Shown piece by piece: positions 26,672-35,840 of a stretch of 64,000 bases of DNA. Positions within the stretch are counted from its first letter, which is position 1. Every line of letters starts with the position of its first letter. The position numbers and the translations under genes are program-made. Source of the DNA: Flavobacterium sp. SLB02 (GTDB lineage Bacteria; Bacteroidota; Bacteroidia; Flavobacteriales; Flavobacteriaceae); the NCBI RefSeq assembly GCF_009664855.1, contig NZ_CP045928.1:5990518-6054517 (forward strand), read 5' to 3'. A model generated the notes under the pieces. That model ran no database searches and was not told the DNA's origin. It was given only the letters and a program-made list of their open reading frames with translations.

Positions 26672-26708
26672 AAAAAGGTGTTTTTTTTATAAAACGCCTT
26701 TTTGCTTT
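26672..26708 (+). terminator. Intrinsic terminator after pglF
   Basis: AAAAAGGTGTTTT (26672-26684) pairs with AAAACGCCTTTTT (26691-26703), with one G-T pair and a 6-nt loop. The descending arm ends in five T residues. It separates the pgl/rml segment from the ABC-exporter segment, so the latter needs its own promoter. None with a good consensus was found in 26709-26796. Confidence 0.85.
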
Positions 26709-26796
26709 TATAATAATTTATAAGCGAATAAAAATCTTGTTAATTAAATGAATCTTGCTTTTTAAGAACTATTTCGGTTAATTAGTGTAAAATAAA

Positions 26797-27663
26797 ATGA
26801 ACGACAACAATACCCCAAATGATTGGTTGTTTGAAATAACACCTAAAAATAAATTCTTTTCACTAAACCTGAAAGAAGTTTGGCAATACAGAGATTTGTT
26901 ATTGCTCTTTGTAAAACGCGATGTTATTACTGTTTACAAACAAACGGTTTTAGGGCCACTTTGGTATTTAATCCAGCCCTTATTTACCTCGGTTACTTTT
27001 ACAATAATATTCAATAACGTCGCCGGTATCGATACGGGTACTGTTCCTCCATTTTTATTTAATTTAGCAGGAATAACCGTTTGGAATTATTTTACAGCAT
27101 GTTTAACAGGAACGTCGGATACTTTTAAAGCGAATGCTGCGATATTTGGAAAAGTATATTTTCCTCGAATTATTACGCCTCTATCGGTTGTGATTTCTAA
27201 TTTAGTAAAATTCGGAATTCAATTTTTAATATTTATTGGCTTCTATATTTTCTATTATTTTCAAGGTGCGAATTTAAGTTTAAACAGTTTAATTTTATTC
27301 TTCCCTATTTTAATTGTTATAATGGGAATTTTAGGCTTGGGATTAGGAATGCTTATTTCGGCAATGGTTACAAAATATCGTGATTTTAGTCACTTAATTA
27401 GTTTTGGGATACAGTTATTAATGTATTTATCTGCAGTAATGTATCCAATGGAGTTAATTAAGGATAAATTACCTAGTTACGGTTGGCTTGTCGAATATAA
27501 CCCATTAGCGTATATAATAGAAACGGCTCGCTATATGCTTTTGGATGTTGGAGAAGTGTCATTCTTAGGATTATCCTATACTTTAGTTGTTACTATTTTA
27601 GTATTTTTTATAGGACTTTTAGTTTTCAACAAAACAGAAAAAAGTTTTATAGATACTGTTTAG
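26797..27663 (+). CDS. wzm: ABC-2 type polysaccharide exporter permease (Wzm-like)
   Basis: This 288-residue inner-membrane protein has about six helices and the ABC-2 signature near its end (EYNPLAYIIETARYML). The N-terminal VWQYRDLLLLFVKRDVITVYKQTVLGPLWYLIQP is the amphipathic gate region of the TagG/Wzm family, upstream of the first helix. With the ATPase 49 bp downstream it forms an exporter for undecaprenyl-linked polysaccharide. Confidence 0.92.
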   Translation: MNDNNTPNDWLFEITPKNKFFSLNLKEVWQYRDLLLLFVKRDVITVYKQTVLGPLWYLIQPLFTSVTFTIIFNNVAGIDTGTVPPFLFNLAGITVWNYFTACLTGTSDTFKANAAIFGKVYFPRIITPLSVVISNLVKFGIQFLIFIGFYIFYYFQGANLSLNSLILFFPILIVIMGILGLGLGMLISAMVTKYRDFSHLISFGIQLLMYLSAVMYPMELIKDKLPSYGWLVEYNPLAYIIETARYMLLDVGEVSFLGLSYTLVVTILVFFIGLLVFNKTEKSFIDTV

Positions 27664-27712
27664 AATTGAATATTAAAAACGGTTTACTTCACTTACCATT
27701 TTAGATTTACAC

Positions 27713-28978
27713 TTGAAAAAAGATATAATATTAAAAGCTGAAAATATTTCTAAACAATACCGTTTAGGACAAGTAGGTACAGGAACCTTAAGTCATGACA
27801 TCAATCGTTGGTGGCATAAAATAAGAGGTAAAGAAAATCCGTATTTAAAAATCGGTGATACTAATGATCGTTCTACCAAAGGAACTTCTGATTATGTTTG
27901 GGCTTTACAAGACATTAATTTCGAAGTTGAAAGAGGAGAAGTCTTAGGTATTATTGGTAAAAATGGTGCAGGAAAATCAACACTTTTAAAAATACTTTCA
28001 AAAGTTACAGCTCCAACTACGGGAAGTATAAAGTTTCGCGGTCGTATTGCGTCACTGCTTGAAGTTGGTACAGGATTCAATGGTGAAATGACCGGAAGAG
28101 AAAATATTTTCTTAAACGGAGCAATTCTTGGAATGACCAAAAAAGAAATTTCTTTAAAGCTTGAAGAAATTATTGAGTTCTCAGGTTGCGAACGTTATAT
28201 TGATACCCCAGTAAAAAGATACAGTTCTGGAATGACTGTTCGATTGGCTTTTGCTGTAGCAGCATTTTTAGAACCTGAAATACTCGTTATTGATGAGGTT
28301 TTAGCTGTTGGTGATGCTGAATTTCAGAAAAAAGCTATTGGGAAGATGCAGGATATTTCTCGTGAAGGCGGTAGGACTGTTTTATTTGTAAGTCATAATA
28401 TGGCGGCAGTTCAGTCACTTTGTACAAAAGGAATTGTACTTCAGAACGGAAGAGTACAATTTGAAGGAAATACAGAAGAGGCGATACAGTTTTACTTAAA
28501 AGGAAGTGCTGAAGAGTTTGTTATTGCAGATATTGCTGATCGAAAAGGAACGGGAATAATGAAATTGCGTAATATATCAACCTTTGGTATTTCAAAAGGA
28601 ATTATGCCACAAATAGGTAAGAAATTTGTAATGGAATTTGAATTTGATAATCCGCAAAATATAGATAGTGATCGAATAAAATTTGATTTTCGAATTGATG
28701 ATTATGCGGGGCAAAGAATCGTTTGGTTGAGTACTACGGTTGTTAAACAAGGAACCAAAGGAAATGGGAAAATCATTCGATTTGAAATTGAGAAGTTAAA
28801 TTTGAACAAAGGAACTTATTATGTAACGACACATTTAGTAGTAGATCAAGAATTGAGTGATTGGATACAGCATGTTTTTAGTTTTGATGTGACAGAAGGA
28901 GATTATTACGGAACAGGAAAGCAAGTTTCACCGATTCAGAGTAAGATATTAATGGACTATAATGTTGTATTTGTATGA
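27713..28978 (+). CDS. wzt: ABC polysaccharide exporter ATPase with C-terminal domain (Wzt-like)
   Basis: The ATPase domain (about 1-265) has Walker A GKNGAGKST (82-90), the signature YSSGM (170-174), Walker B ILVIDE (190-195) and His228. The extra C-terminal domain (about 270-421) is beta-rich and resembles the carbohydrate-binding domain of Wzt proteins that recognise a capped glycan terminus before export. The start is a TTG at 27713; no ATG lies between it and conserved sequence. The stop overlaps the next gene (methyltransferase-like) by 4 nt. Confidence 0.92.
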   Translation: MKKDIILKAENISKQYRLGQVGTGTLSHDINRWWHKIRGKENPYLKIGDTNDRSTKGTSDYVWALQDINFEVERGEVLGIIGKNGAGKSTLLKILSKVTAPTTGSIKFRGRIASLLEVGTGFNGEMTGRENIFLNGAILGMTKKEISLKLEEIIEFSGCERYIDTPVKRYSSGMTVRLAFAVAAFLEPEILVIDEVLAVGDAEFQKKAIGKMQDISREGGRTVLFVSHNMAAVQSLCTKGIVLQNGRVQFEGNTEEAIQFYLKGSAEEFVIADIADRKGTGIMKLRNISTFGISKGIMPQIGKKFVMEFEFDNPQNIDSDRIKFDFRIDDYAGQRIVWLSTTVVKQGTKGNGKIIRFEIEKLNLNKGTYYVTTHLVVDQELSDWIQHVFSFDVTEGDYYGTGKQVSPIQSKILMDYNVVFV

Positions 28979-29697
28979 TAAAAAGGATCAAGGAAGTAAT
29001 AAAAGAGAATAAGGAAAGGCAAAAGAAAATTATTGCGCAAAATGAAGAATTGTTATGGGCTAACGTTTTTCATGACAGCATAAGAGGTAAAAAAGCAATT
29101 GAAGATCTGCCATTGAATATTGGCCGTTGGGCAGGTAATTACTCTTTTTTTTATGTTTTAAATAGAATCTTGAATGATTATCAACCAAAGCGAATTCTTG
29201 AGTTTGGTTTAGGAGAATCTTCAAAATTCGTTTCTGTTTACTTAGATAATTATTTAATTAATTCCGAACATTTGATTATTGAGCAAGATGATAATTGGAG
29301 AATAACTTTTGAAAATAAATTTGTCTTATCGTTAAGATCATTGATTAAAGTATTGCCCTTAATTAAAAAGAAATATAAAGAATGCGATTTTAATGGATAT
29401 GAAAATATTGAGAATACCATTACTTCAGCTTTTGATTTGTATCTTATTGATGGTCCATTTGGAAGCTCAAATTATTCTAGATTTGATATTTTTACACTGG
29501 TTCAAAAACTAAGTAATAAAGATGAATTTATCATTTTAATTGATGATTATGATAGACATGGAGAGAAGCAGACGGTGAATGAACTATTAAAAATGTTTAA
29601 AAACAAAGAAATGAATGTTTTTACAGCAACTTATACAGGAATGAAAGATGTTATTGTTATAGGAACTGAAAAGTATAAATATATAACAAGTTTATAA
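28975..29697 (+). CDS. SAM-dependent methyltransferase-like protein
   Basis: The 240-residue protein has a class I methyltransferase pattern: ILEFGLGESS as motif I, an acidic end to strand 2 (IIEQDD), and DLYLIDGPFG as a motif IV-like strand. The N-terminal 30 residues are a charged coiled-coil-like helix. The ATGA overlap with wzt suggests coupled function, possibly methylation of the chain end that the Wzt C-terminal domain recognises. The family could not be named exactly. Confidence 0.55.
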   Translation: MIKRIKEVIKENKERQKKIIAQNEELLWANVFHDSIRGKKAIEDLPLNIGRWAGNYSFFYVLNRILNDYQPKRILEFGLGESSKFVSVYLDNYLINSEHLIIEQDDNWRITFENKFVLSLRSLIKVLPLIKKKYKECDFNGYENIENTITSAFDLYLIDGPFGSSNYSRFDIFTLVQKLSNKDEFIILIDDYDRHGEKQTVNELLKMFKNKEMNVFTATYTGMKDVIVIGTEKYKYITSL

Positions 29698-29703
29698 TAT
29701 CGT

Positions 29704-30642
29704 ATGAATGAGCCACTTGTTTCAATAATAATTCCTACGTTCAATCGAGCGCATGTAATTACAGAAACACTCGATAGTGTATTGGCACAAACTTACCAAA
29801 ATTGGGAGTGCATTATTGTTGACGATGCAAGTACTGATAACACAGATGATGTAGTAGCAGAATATGTAAAAAAGGATCAACGATTTAAATATTATCACCG
29901 ACCGAAAGAACGATTAAAAGGCGGAAATGCTGCTAGAAATTATGGTTTTGAAGTTAGTAGAGGAGAATACATCCAATGGTTTGATAGTGATGATTTAATG
30001 CATCTTAATAAGATTGAAATTAAAATTGAAAAATTACTTTCCACAAATGTAGATTTTGTTATTTCAAAAACTCAAAATTTTGAGAAAAATGGATTTCAAT
30101 CCCCCTATAAATATAGCATTGAAGAAAATGGTTTTAATTTATTTTTATTTTTAATCCGACACATTCATTGGTATACTTATGATTGTTTGCTTAAACGATC
30201 CTTAGCCTCCCAAACCAATTATTTTGAAAAAATGAAATCATGGCAAGATTATTATTATTTCGCTAAAATGCTTAGCTTTTCTACTAATGGTATATTTATA
30301 GATAAAGTTTTAACGTTTAGGCGTATCCACGAAAATTCGATCCAAGATAATTTGAATAAATCGAATATTGACTTTCATAAAAATTTATTATTTGCAAAGT
30401 TTCATACCTACAAAGATCTAAAGCATAACCTAGAGTTACATCAACAAAAAAAATATTTTAAAGGTTGCATTACGCATTCTTTCTATTTAATGAAATGGAA
30501 GTTTTTTTCAAATTTACTTCCACAAATTGTTAGAGAAACCTTTCTGTTGTACAAAACAAGAAGTGCAATATCACTAATTGTAGGATATCTCGCTGTTTAT
30601 ACTACGGGAAAAGGAGAAAAATTGGTAAATCAAATTAAATAA
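29704..30642 (+). CDS. Glycosyltransferase family 2
   Basis: A 312-residue GT-A enzyme: SIIIPTFNRAHVI at the start, ECIIVDDASTDNTDD, GGNAARNYGF, and the metal-binding DSDD at 94-97. It is closely similar to the GT2 at 33086 (shared TYxNWECII-DDxSTDxT and VNEYVKKD-like stretches) and to the remnant at 32780. Its last 8 bases overlap the end of the convergent gene on the other strand. Confidence 0.88.
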   Translation: MNEPLVSIIIPTFNRAHVITETLDSVLAQTYQNWECIIVDDASTDNTDDVVAEYVKKDQRFKYYHRPKERLKGGNAARNYGFEVSRGEYIQWFDSDDLMHLNKIEIKIEKLLSTNVDFVISKTQNFEKNGFQSPYKYSIEENGFNLFLFLIRHIHWYTYDCLLKRSLASQTNYFEKMKSWQDYYYFAKMLSFSTNGIFIDKVLTFRRIHENSIQDNLNKSNIDFHKNLLFAKFHTYKDLKHNLELHQQKKYFKGCITHSFYLMKWKFFSNLLPQIVRETFLLYKTRSAISLIVGYLAVYTTGKGEKLVNQIK

Positions 30643-31594
30643 GTTTTTTGTCTATCCAGTCTAAGATTTTTTCATCAGTTTCAATATCAAATTTTCTAGC
30701 AAATAAGTTTGTCTTTGACTGCTCTTTTAATTCATTTTGATCTTTAGTAGTATTTGTGAATGTTAATGGAAGCGGAACGTTTTTTCTTGTCCAGTTTACA
30801 TGAGTAATACTAGGGGTTACAATTATATTGTCTGTGTTTTCTTTTAGATTCATAATGATACTTTGAAAAAAAATTTCATCAGGTAAAAGTGTATCTTCAT
30901 GGTACTTTAAATAATATGGGTTTTCATCAATAAAATTAATCATTAGTCTAACAGTTTCTATAGGTAAAGACCACCATTGGCTTCCTCCAAAAGGTTTAAT
31001 TTTCGAAGGATGTTTTCTTCTATAAAATAACTTCTTCAAAAAAAGCGATTTATTCGATTTAATTATTTTCTTTATTTTTGTTATTGTTACTTTTTTGTAG
31101 AAGGATGAATCTAACAAAGATGGGATTTGAATAAAATCCATACGTTTGTTTGACATATTTATTTTATAGAGCTCTAATCTATCCATTCCGCGTTTTGGTC
31201 CCCAGCCCTGTACAGTTGGAATTTGAAAAGTAGATATAAAATTCAGACCATAGTTATTTTTAAAGAATTTATTTATTTCATCATTATTTTTCAAAGGATA
31301 GGTTTGTCCGCTTAATAAAACACAATATCCAAAATTACTTTTTTTAATTATAAGTCTTAATGCGTTTATGGTTGCTTTGACAATACCAATATCACCCCAA
31401 ATACCAAATTCTCTATATTTATCGGGTAAGAAGTATACATTATTCATATATGAAAGAGATTGAATAAAAGGATCGATATCGGCACTTTTGTCAATATGGA
31501 TATAAAAAAAACAGTTACTAGAAGATAGTTGGTTTATTAATCGTTTTACTTGTTGAGGATTTTTATGTGCAAGAATAATATAATTGATTTCCAT
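30635..31594 (-). CDS. Branch-type (GT14) beta-N-acetylglucosaminyl/xylosyltransferase
   Basis: This 319-residue protein matches the core-2/I-branching family: INYIILAHKNPQQVKRLINQL at the start, FFYIHIDKSAD, YCVLLSGQTYPLK, and GGSQWWSLP in the middle. In bacteria such enzymes add branching GlcNAc or xylose. It is the only minus-strand gene of the locus and overlaps the preceding GT2 tail-to-tail by 8 bp. The start at 31594 (MEINYIILAH) is preferred over one at 31651, which would add 19 uncharacteristic residues. Confidence 0.85.
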   Translation of the reverse strand: MEINYIILAHKNPQQVKRLINQLSSSNCFFYIHIDKSADIDPFIQSLSYMNNVYFLPDKYREFGIWGDIGIVKATINALRLIIKKSNFGYCVLLSGQTYPLKNNDEINKFFKNNYGLNFISTFQIPTVQGWGPKRGMDRLELYKINMSNKRMDFIQIPSLLDSSFYKKVTITKIKKIIKSNKSLFLKKLFYRRKHPSKIKPFGGSQWWSLPIETVRLMINFIDENPYYLKYHEDTLLPDEIFFQSIIMNLKENTDNIIVTPSITHVNWTRKNVPLPLTFTNTTKDQNELKEQSKTNLFARKFDIETDEKILDWIDKKLI

Positions 31595-31763
31595 TTTACT
31601 TTTTTTAATTGCAAACTTTGCAATAGGGGTATAATTGTATAGATTTGGCATTATTTTGCCAGATAGATTTTAAATCGAAAAGTAAATGTACAACAGTATT
31701 TTTAAATTACATTTTAGTACTAATGAAAAATTATTTCTTGAAAGAAGTTAAAAAAGAACCAAA

Positions 31764-32783
31764 ATGAATGACTTAGATAGGGAATTGGTAAGCATTGTAC
31801 TTCCTGTTTATAATGGTGAAAAATATATTTCGTTATCAATTGAGAGCTGTCTAAAGCAGACTCATAAAAATATTGAGTTGATAATTGTTAATGATTGTTC
31901 AACTGATGGTACATTATCTATTATAAATAAATATGCCCAAAGGGATGATAGGATTAAAATTATAAATAATGTTGAAAATAGGAAGTTACCAACTAGTTTA
32001 AATATTGGTCATAATGAGGCTACAGGAAAATTCATCACATGGACAAGCGATGATAATTTTTATGAACTTAATGCCGTTGAGAAACTTTTAAAAGCATTGG
32101 CAGAAAATAAAGCAGATATCGTGTACAGCGATATCTATTTAATAAATGAATTTGATGATAGAGTAAAAGAAGTTAGATTATTAGCATTTGAGAATATAGT
32201 TTTTGGGAATGTCATAGGATCCTGCTTTTTATATAAAAAAGAAGTTTTTGAGAAGAACAAAGGATATAATGAAGAGTTCTTTTTGATAGAAGATTATGAT
32301 TTTTGGTTGCGTGCTGTTTTGCATAGTAAATATTTTAAACTAAACCAGTTTTTATATAATTATAGAATACATGAGGATAGTTTAACGAATCAGATTAGTA
32401 CAGTTAGTGGCAAACAAATTCTTTGGCAGAAAAATATAAGAAAAATGTATCTTGAATTTTCAGAAATTTTTTTAGATGATAATTTCGAAGCATTTTCACA
32501 GTTGCAAATTAAAATATTAAGCTGCCAAAAATTGAAGTTTGATTGGATTATTCAAAATTATAGCACTATTAAAACATTTCAAAAAAACATCTCAAAGAAT
32601 AAAAATTTCCCAAATAAAAAGACAACTGGAAAAGTTTTTTTGAATCAGATGATTTTGATAATGACAAGAAACTTTGATTCTAAAAAATGTTGGTTTTATT
32701 GTTTTTTTATTTTTAAAAGATATTTTTATTATTTAGATAAGAATAGTACAAAAACCTTAATTAAATATTCCTTTTTTAAATGA
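31764..32783 (+). CDS. Glycosyltransferase family 2
   Basis: A 339-residue GT-A enzyme with SIVLPVYNGEKYI, VNDCSTDGT and the nucleotide/metal-binding TSDDN at 94-98, then IEDYDFWLRAV. The C-terminal 120 residues are Lys/Asn/Phe-rich without clear motifs. It starts divergently from the GT14 gene, with 169 bp between the start codons. The ATG of the downstream GT2 remnant overlaps its stop (ATGA at 32780-32783). Confidence 0.87.
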   Translation: MNDLDRELVSIVLPVYNGEKYISLSIESCLKQTHKNIELIIVNDCSTDGTLSIINKYAQRDDRIKIINNVENRKLPTSLNIGHNEATGKFITWTSDDNFYELNAVEKLLKALAENKADIVYSDIYLINEFDDRVKEVRLLAFENIVFGNVIGSCFLYKKEVFEKNKGYNEEFFLIEDYDFWLRAVLHSKYFKLNQFLYNYRIHEDSLTNQISTVSGKQILWQKNIRKMYLEFSEIFLDDNFEAFSQLQIKILSCQKLKFDWIIQNYSTIKTFQKNISKNKNFPNKKTTGKVFLNQMILIMTRNFDSKKCWFYCFFIFKRYFYYLDKNSTKTLIKYSFFK

Positions 32784-33060
32784 GAAAGAATGTTACATTA
32801 ATTATGCAACTTACAACAGGAGTCGTTTTATTCTGGGAACTTTATCTTCAATTCGCAATCAAACTTATTCAGAATGGGAATGTTTAATTATTGATGATGG
32901 AGGGGAGAATAATGCTTAGAAATTATTGTGTCAATTTTTAATAACATAACTGACTCAGTTATAAAAAAAGATTTTAATAACATGTTTATAAAAGTTGTAA
33001 GCATGTTGGAATCTATGTTTAGATTTAGTAAAAGGAGAGAGTATTCCTTTCTAAATGATG
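32780..33060 (+). pseudogene. Decayed N-terminal remnant of a family 2 glycosyltransferase
   Basis: An ATG overlapping the upstream stop opens MRKNVTLIM. One base then seems to be missing near 32807, after which the next frame reads TYNRSRFILGTLSS and QTYSEWECLIIDDGG until TAG at 32917. A later stretch (33001-33039) still reads WNLCLDLVKGE, matching the ARNxGLDLVKGE region at the spacing expected for GT2, then runs into a stop. No C-terminal half is present before the intact GT2 at 33086. It accounts for the otherwise gene-free 300 bp here. Confidence 0.75.
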
Positions 33061-33085
33061 AAACCATTTTAATTTTTTTTTGGTT

Positions 33086-34039
33086 ATGAAAAACAGTCCA
33101 ATTGTTACTATTTTATTAGCAACATTTAATAGAGCTCATTTAATTGAAGAAACGCTCCATTCAATTATTGATCAAACTTATGTTAATTGGGAGTGTATTA
33201 TTATTGACGACCATTCCACTGACTCAACAAAAGAAGTTGTTAATGAATACGTAAAAAAGGATAATAGATTTAGTTATTATTTGAAAAGTGTTAATTATAA
33301 ACAAGGGCTTTCTGGTTCAAGAAACTACAGTTTAGATATTGCAAAATCTCGGGGAGCCAAATTTATTCAATTCTTCGATGATGACGATATTATGCACCCA
33401 AAGAAATTAGAGTTACAAATAAAGCCTTTGATTAAGGATGAGTCATTGGCTTTTTCTATATGCAAATACAGACATTATTATGGAGATGAAGTACTTAAAT
33501 TCGATTTGGTTGATGAAGCATGTAATATAGTTTCTGATAATCTATTTAAAGATTTTCTTTTAGGAAAAATGACAATTAATTCACTTGGACAAATATGGAG
33601 GGGTGACTTAATTTTAAAATATAGATTTGATGAAGATTTATTATATGCAGAGGAGAGGGATTTATATTTAAAAATATTTCTTTGTGAAAAACCAAAATAT
33701 AAAAACATTGATTATGTATTATTTTATTATCGAAAACATTTGATTTCAAATACTAAAGAAAGATATGATTCAAAAATAATAAAAATGGCATTGTACAGGT
33801 TAGAATTAAACCTATTTGAATTTGTAGAAGTGAACTCATTATGGGATTTTTTTTTATTGAAGCAAATGTTGAAAAAACATGTGTTTTTTTGCTTTGATGC
33901 ATCTATATATGATGAATTAAGGAAGGTAATTGATAAAAAAGAAATTAACTTAGGCTATAAAAAATATTTAATAAAAATGGTCTTATCTAGCTATATATTA
34001 TTCAGAAAGAGTATGGTGAAATTTATTAATAAAGTATAG
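33086..34039 (+). CDS. Glycosyltransferase family 2
   Basis: A 317-residue GT-A enzyme: VTILLATFNRAHLIEET, ECIIIDDHSTDSTKE, LSGSRNYSLDIAKS and DDDD at 98-101. It is a paralogue of the GT2 at 29704. The ATG at 33086 is preferred to a TTG at 33080 that would add two residues. It lies between two decayed genes yet is itself uninterrupted. Confidence 0.87.
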   Translation: MKNSPIVTILLATFNRAHLIEETLHSIIDQTYVNWECIIIDDHSTDSTKEVVNEYVKKDNRFSYYLKSVNYKQGLSGSRNYSLDIAKSRGAKFIQFFDDDDIMHPKKLELQIKPLIKDESLAFSICKYRHYYGDEVLKFDLVDEACNIVSDNLFKDFLLGKMTINSLGQIWRGDLILKYRFDEDLLYAEERDLYLKIFLCEKPKYKNIDYVLFYYRKHLISNTKERYDSKIIKMALYRLELNLFEFVEVNSLWDFFLLKQMLKKHVFFCFDASIYDELRKVIDKKEINLGYKKYLIKMVLSSYILFRKSMVKFINKV

Positions 34040-34075
34040 TTATATGTTGATGAATAAATTAGAAGGAGTTTTTGG

Positions 34076-34868
34076 ATGAGAAGTTTAATTAAAAAATAAT
34101 TAGGGACAAAAAAAACAAATTAAATATGAAGGATTTAATTTATTTGTAGGACTTCAATCTTTAAGAGAATTAAATATTTTATTTGACAAGTATAACGAAA
34201 AGAGTATTTTGAAAATAATCAATTATTTTGCAGTTAAAAATTATAATTTCATCGATATTGGAGCTAATATTGGTGTGCATAGTTTGACAGCAGCTCATAC
34301 AAATTTAAATATAGAAATTTTTTCTTTTGAACCGGAACCAACTAATTTCATTAAAAACATTAGTTTTAATGATTCCTTAAACATAAGACCTTTTAAATTA
34401 GGGCTAGGTGAACATAAATATATTATTCCAATGAATATTAATGAGGGTTGGAACAAAGGTAAAAACTCGCTGAAAATTAGTTTTGGAACTGAATAAAAGA
34501 GAATTAATATTCCTGTATCACATTTGGATAATTTTAGAGAAAATATACCAACTGGTTTATTGATGATGAAAATTGATGTGGAAGGATTTGAAAAAGAAGT
34601 CATGAAAGGAGGGGAAAAGTTATTTAATGAAAGAGAAAATTCGATTTTAATAATTGAATTGTTAGTGGAAATTAATGGTAGAACGGTCTGCAAAGAGATA
34701 AAAGACATATTGACTAGATTTAATTTTAAGGAAGTTTATAAAATTAATTCTACAGGAGGATTTGAATTCGTTAACGATTGTCGGGCTCATGGAGATTATA
34801 TTTTTTTGAAAGGAATTACAGCAACAAAAGATTTTAATCTATTAAAAAAGTATGCGCAAGGGAATTAA
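34076..34868 (+). pseudogene. FkbM-family methyltransferase, interrupted
   Basis: The main frame reads YNFIDIGANIGVHSLTAA (SAM-binding motif I), FSFEPEPTNF, then TAA at 34494-34496. It continues in the same frame with SHLDNF, LLMMKIDVEGFEKEV and IIEL, which is the FkbM domain, to a normal stop at 34868. The natural start is probably the ATG at 34076 behind agaaggag, but that frame stops at 34097. Two A-rich runs (around 34091 and 34107) look like sites of lost bases. So there is one nonsense codon plus likely frameshifts. A functional read-through product is unlikely. Confidence 0.8.
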
Positions 34869-35838
34869 TCCAGAGAAATTGAAAAAAGAAAAAAATGTGA
34901 AAAGAATTCATCGTGTGGTAGTTCTTTTTTTTGTCCCAAATGTTTCTGATGATTATTATAAGGAGAGTGTAAATGTTTTAAACGCTTGTTTAGAATCTAT
35001 TGTAAATACAATAAATTTTGAAACAACTTGTATTACACTTATTAATAACAATTCTGTAGCAGATGTAAATTCTGTAATTGATAAATATATTGATAAAGGA
35101 AAGATTGACAAGTATGTGTGTTATTCTGAGAATAAAGGAAAAGTTTATGCAATAATGAATGAAATTAGAGGTATATACGAACCTTTTGTCACGATTTCGG
35201 ATGCTGACGTTTTATTTATAAAAGGCTGGGAAAAGGCTGTTTTTAATATTTATAAAAATTTTGAAAAAGCAGGTGTTGTAGCTCCACTACCTAGTTCAAA
35301 TTTAGCTTTCGATCATAATTGTACAGTTTTTTTTGATAAAATTTGGTCATTAAAAATAAAAAAGGATAAAATAGTTTCTGATAAAGATTGTGATATTTAT
35401 CTAGAGGGATTAGGCAATGATTCGCTGTTAAATAGAAATAATAGAGATTTTAATTGGCGAACTCATCAATATTATATTAAAAAGAATAATGATGTGGCTG
35501 TTTTAGGATCAGGACATTTTGTAGCTACTTATAGGACTGCATTAATTAATGAAAATCATAATTTTCCTGTTTTTAAATTTTTTAATGGATATGAAGATGA
35601 ATTTATTGACGATAAAGCTGATAGAAAAGGGTATTATAGATTGTCATTGAATAAAACGTTTGCTTATCATATTGGAAGTAGATTAGATAGCAATGTTGAT
35701 ACTTTAAAAAATGTTGAAGGTAAATATATAAATCCTGAAGATTTTGAAGGAATACAAGTAAATATAAAAAAAAGATATACGCCTTACTGGTTGAGATCTA
35801 TCGTTTTTAGAATAATAAAAAAAACAGCAAAACTTTAA
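34852..35838 (+). CDS. GT-A (family 2-like) glycosyltransferase
   Basis: A 328-residue protein with a divergent GT-A domain: RVVVLFFVPN begins it, ITLINNNS follows, and the metal-binding DAD is at 117-119 in ISDADVLF. GYEDEF in the C-terminal half may be the acceptor-side acidic motif. The ATG at 34852 overlaps the decayed FkbM gene by 17 nt. The next gene starts 2 bp after its stop. Donor unknown. Confidence 0.7.
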   Translation: MRKGINPEKLKKEKNVKRIHRVVVLFFVPNVSDDYYKESVNVLNACLESIVNTINFETTCITLINNNSVADVNSVIDKYIDKGKIDKYVCYSENKGKVYAIMNEIRGIYEPFVTISDADVLFIKGWEKAVFNIYKNFEKAGVVAPLPSSNLAFDHNCTVFFDKIWSLKIKKDKIVSDKDCDIYLEGLGNDSLLNRNNRDFNWRTHQYYIKKNNDVAVLGSGHFVATYRTALINENHNFPVFKFFNGYEDEFIDDKADRKGYYRLSLNKTFAYHIGSRLDSNVDTLKNVEGKYINPEDFEGIQVNIKKRYTPYWLRSIVFRIIKKTAKL

Positions 35839-35840
35839 TT

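Noticed and set aside
34295..34708. 137-residue minus-strand open frame across the FkbM pseudogene
   Set aside because: The plus strand carries clear FkbM homology on both sides of the stop codon, so the antisense frame is fortuitous.
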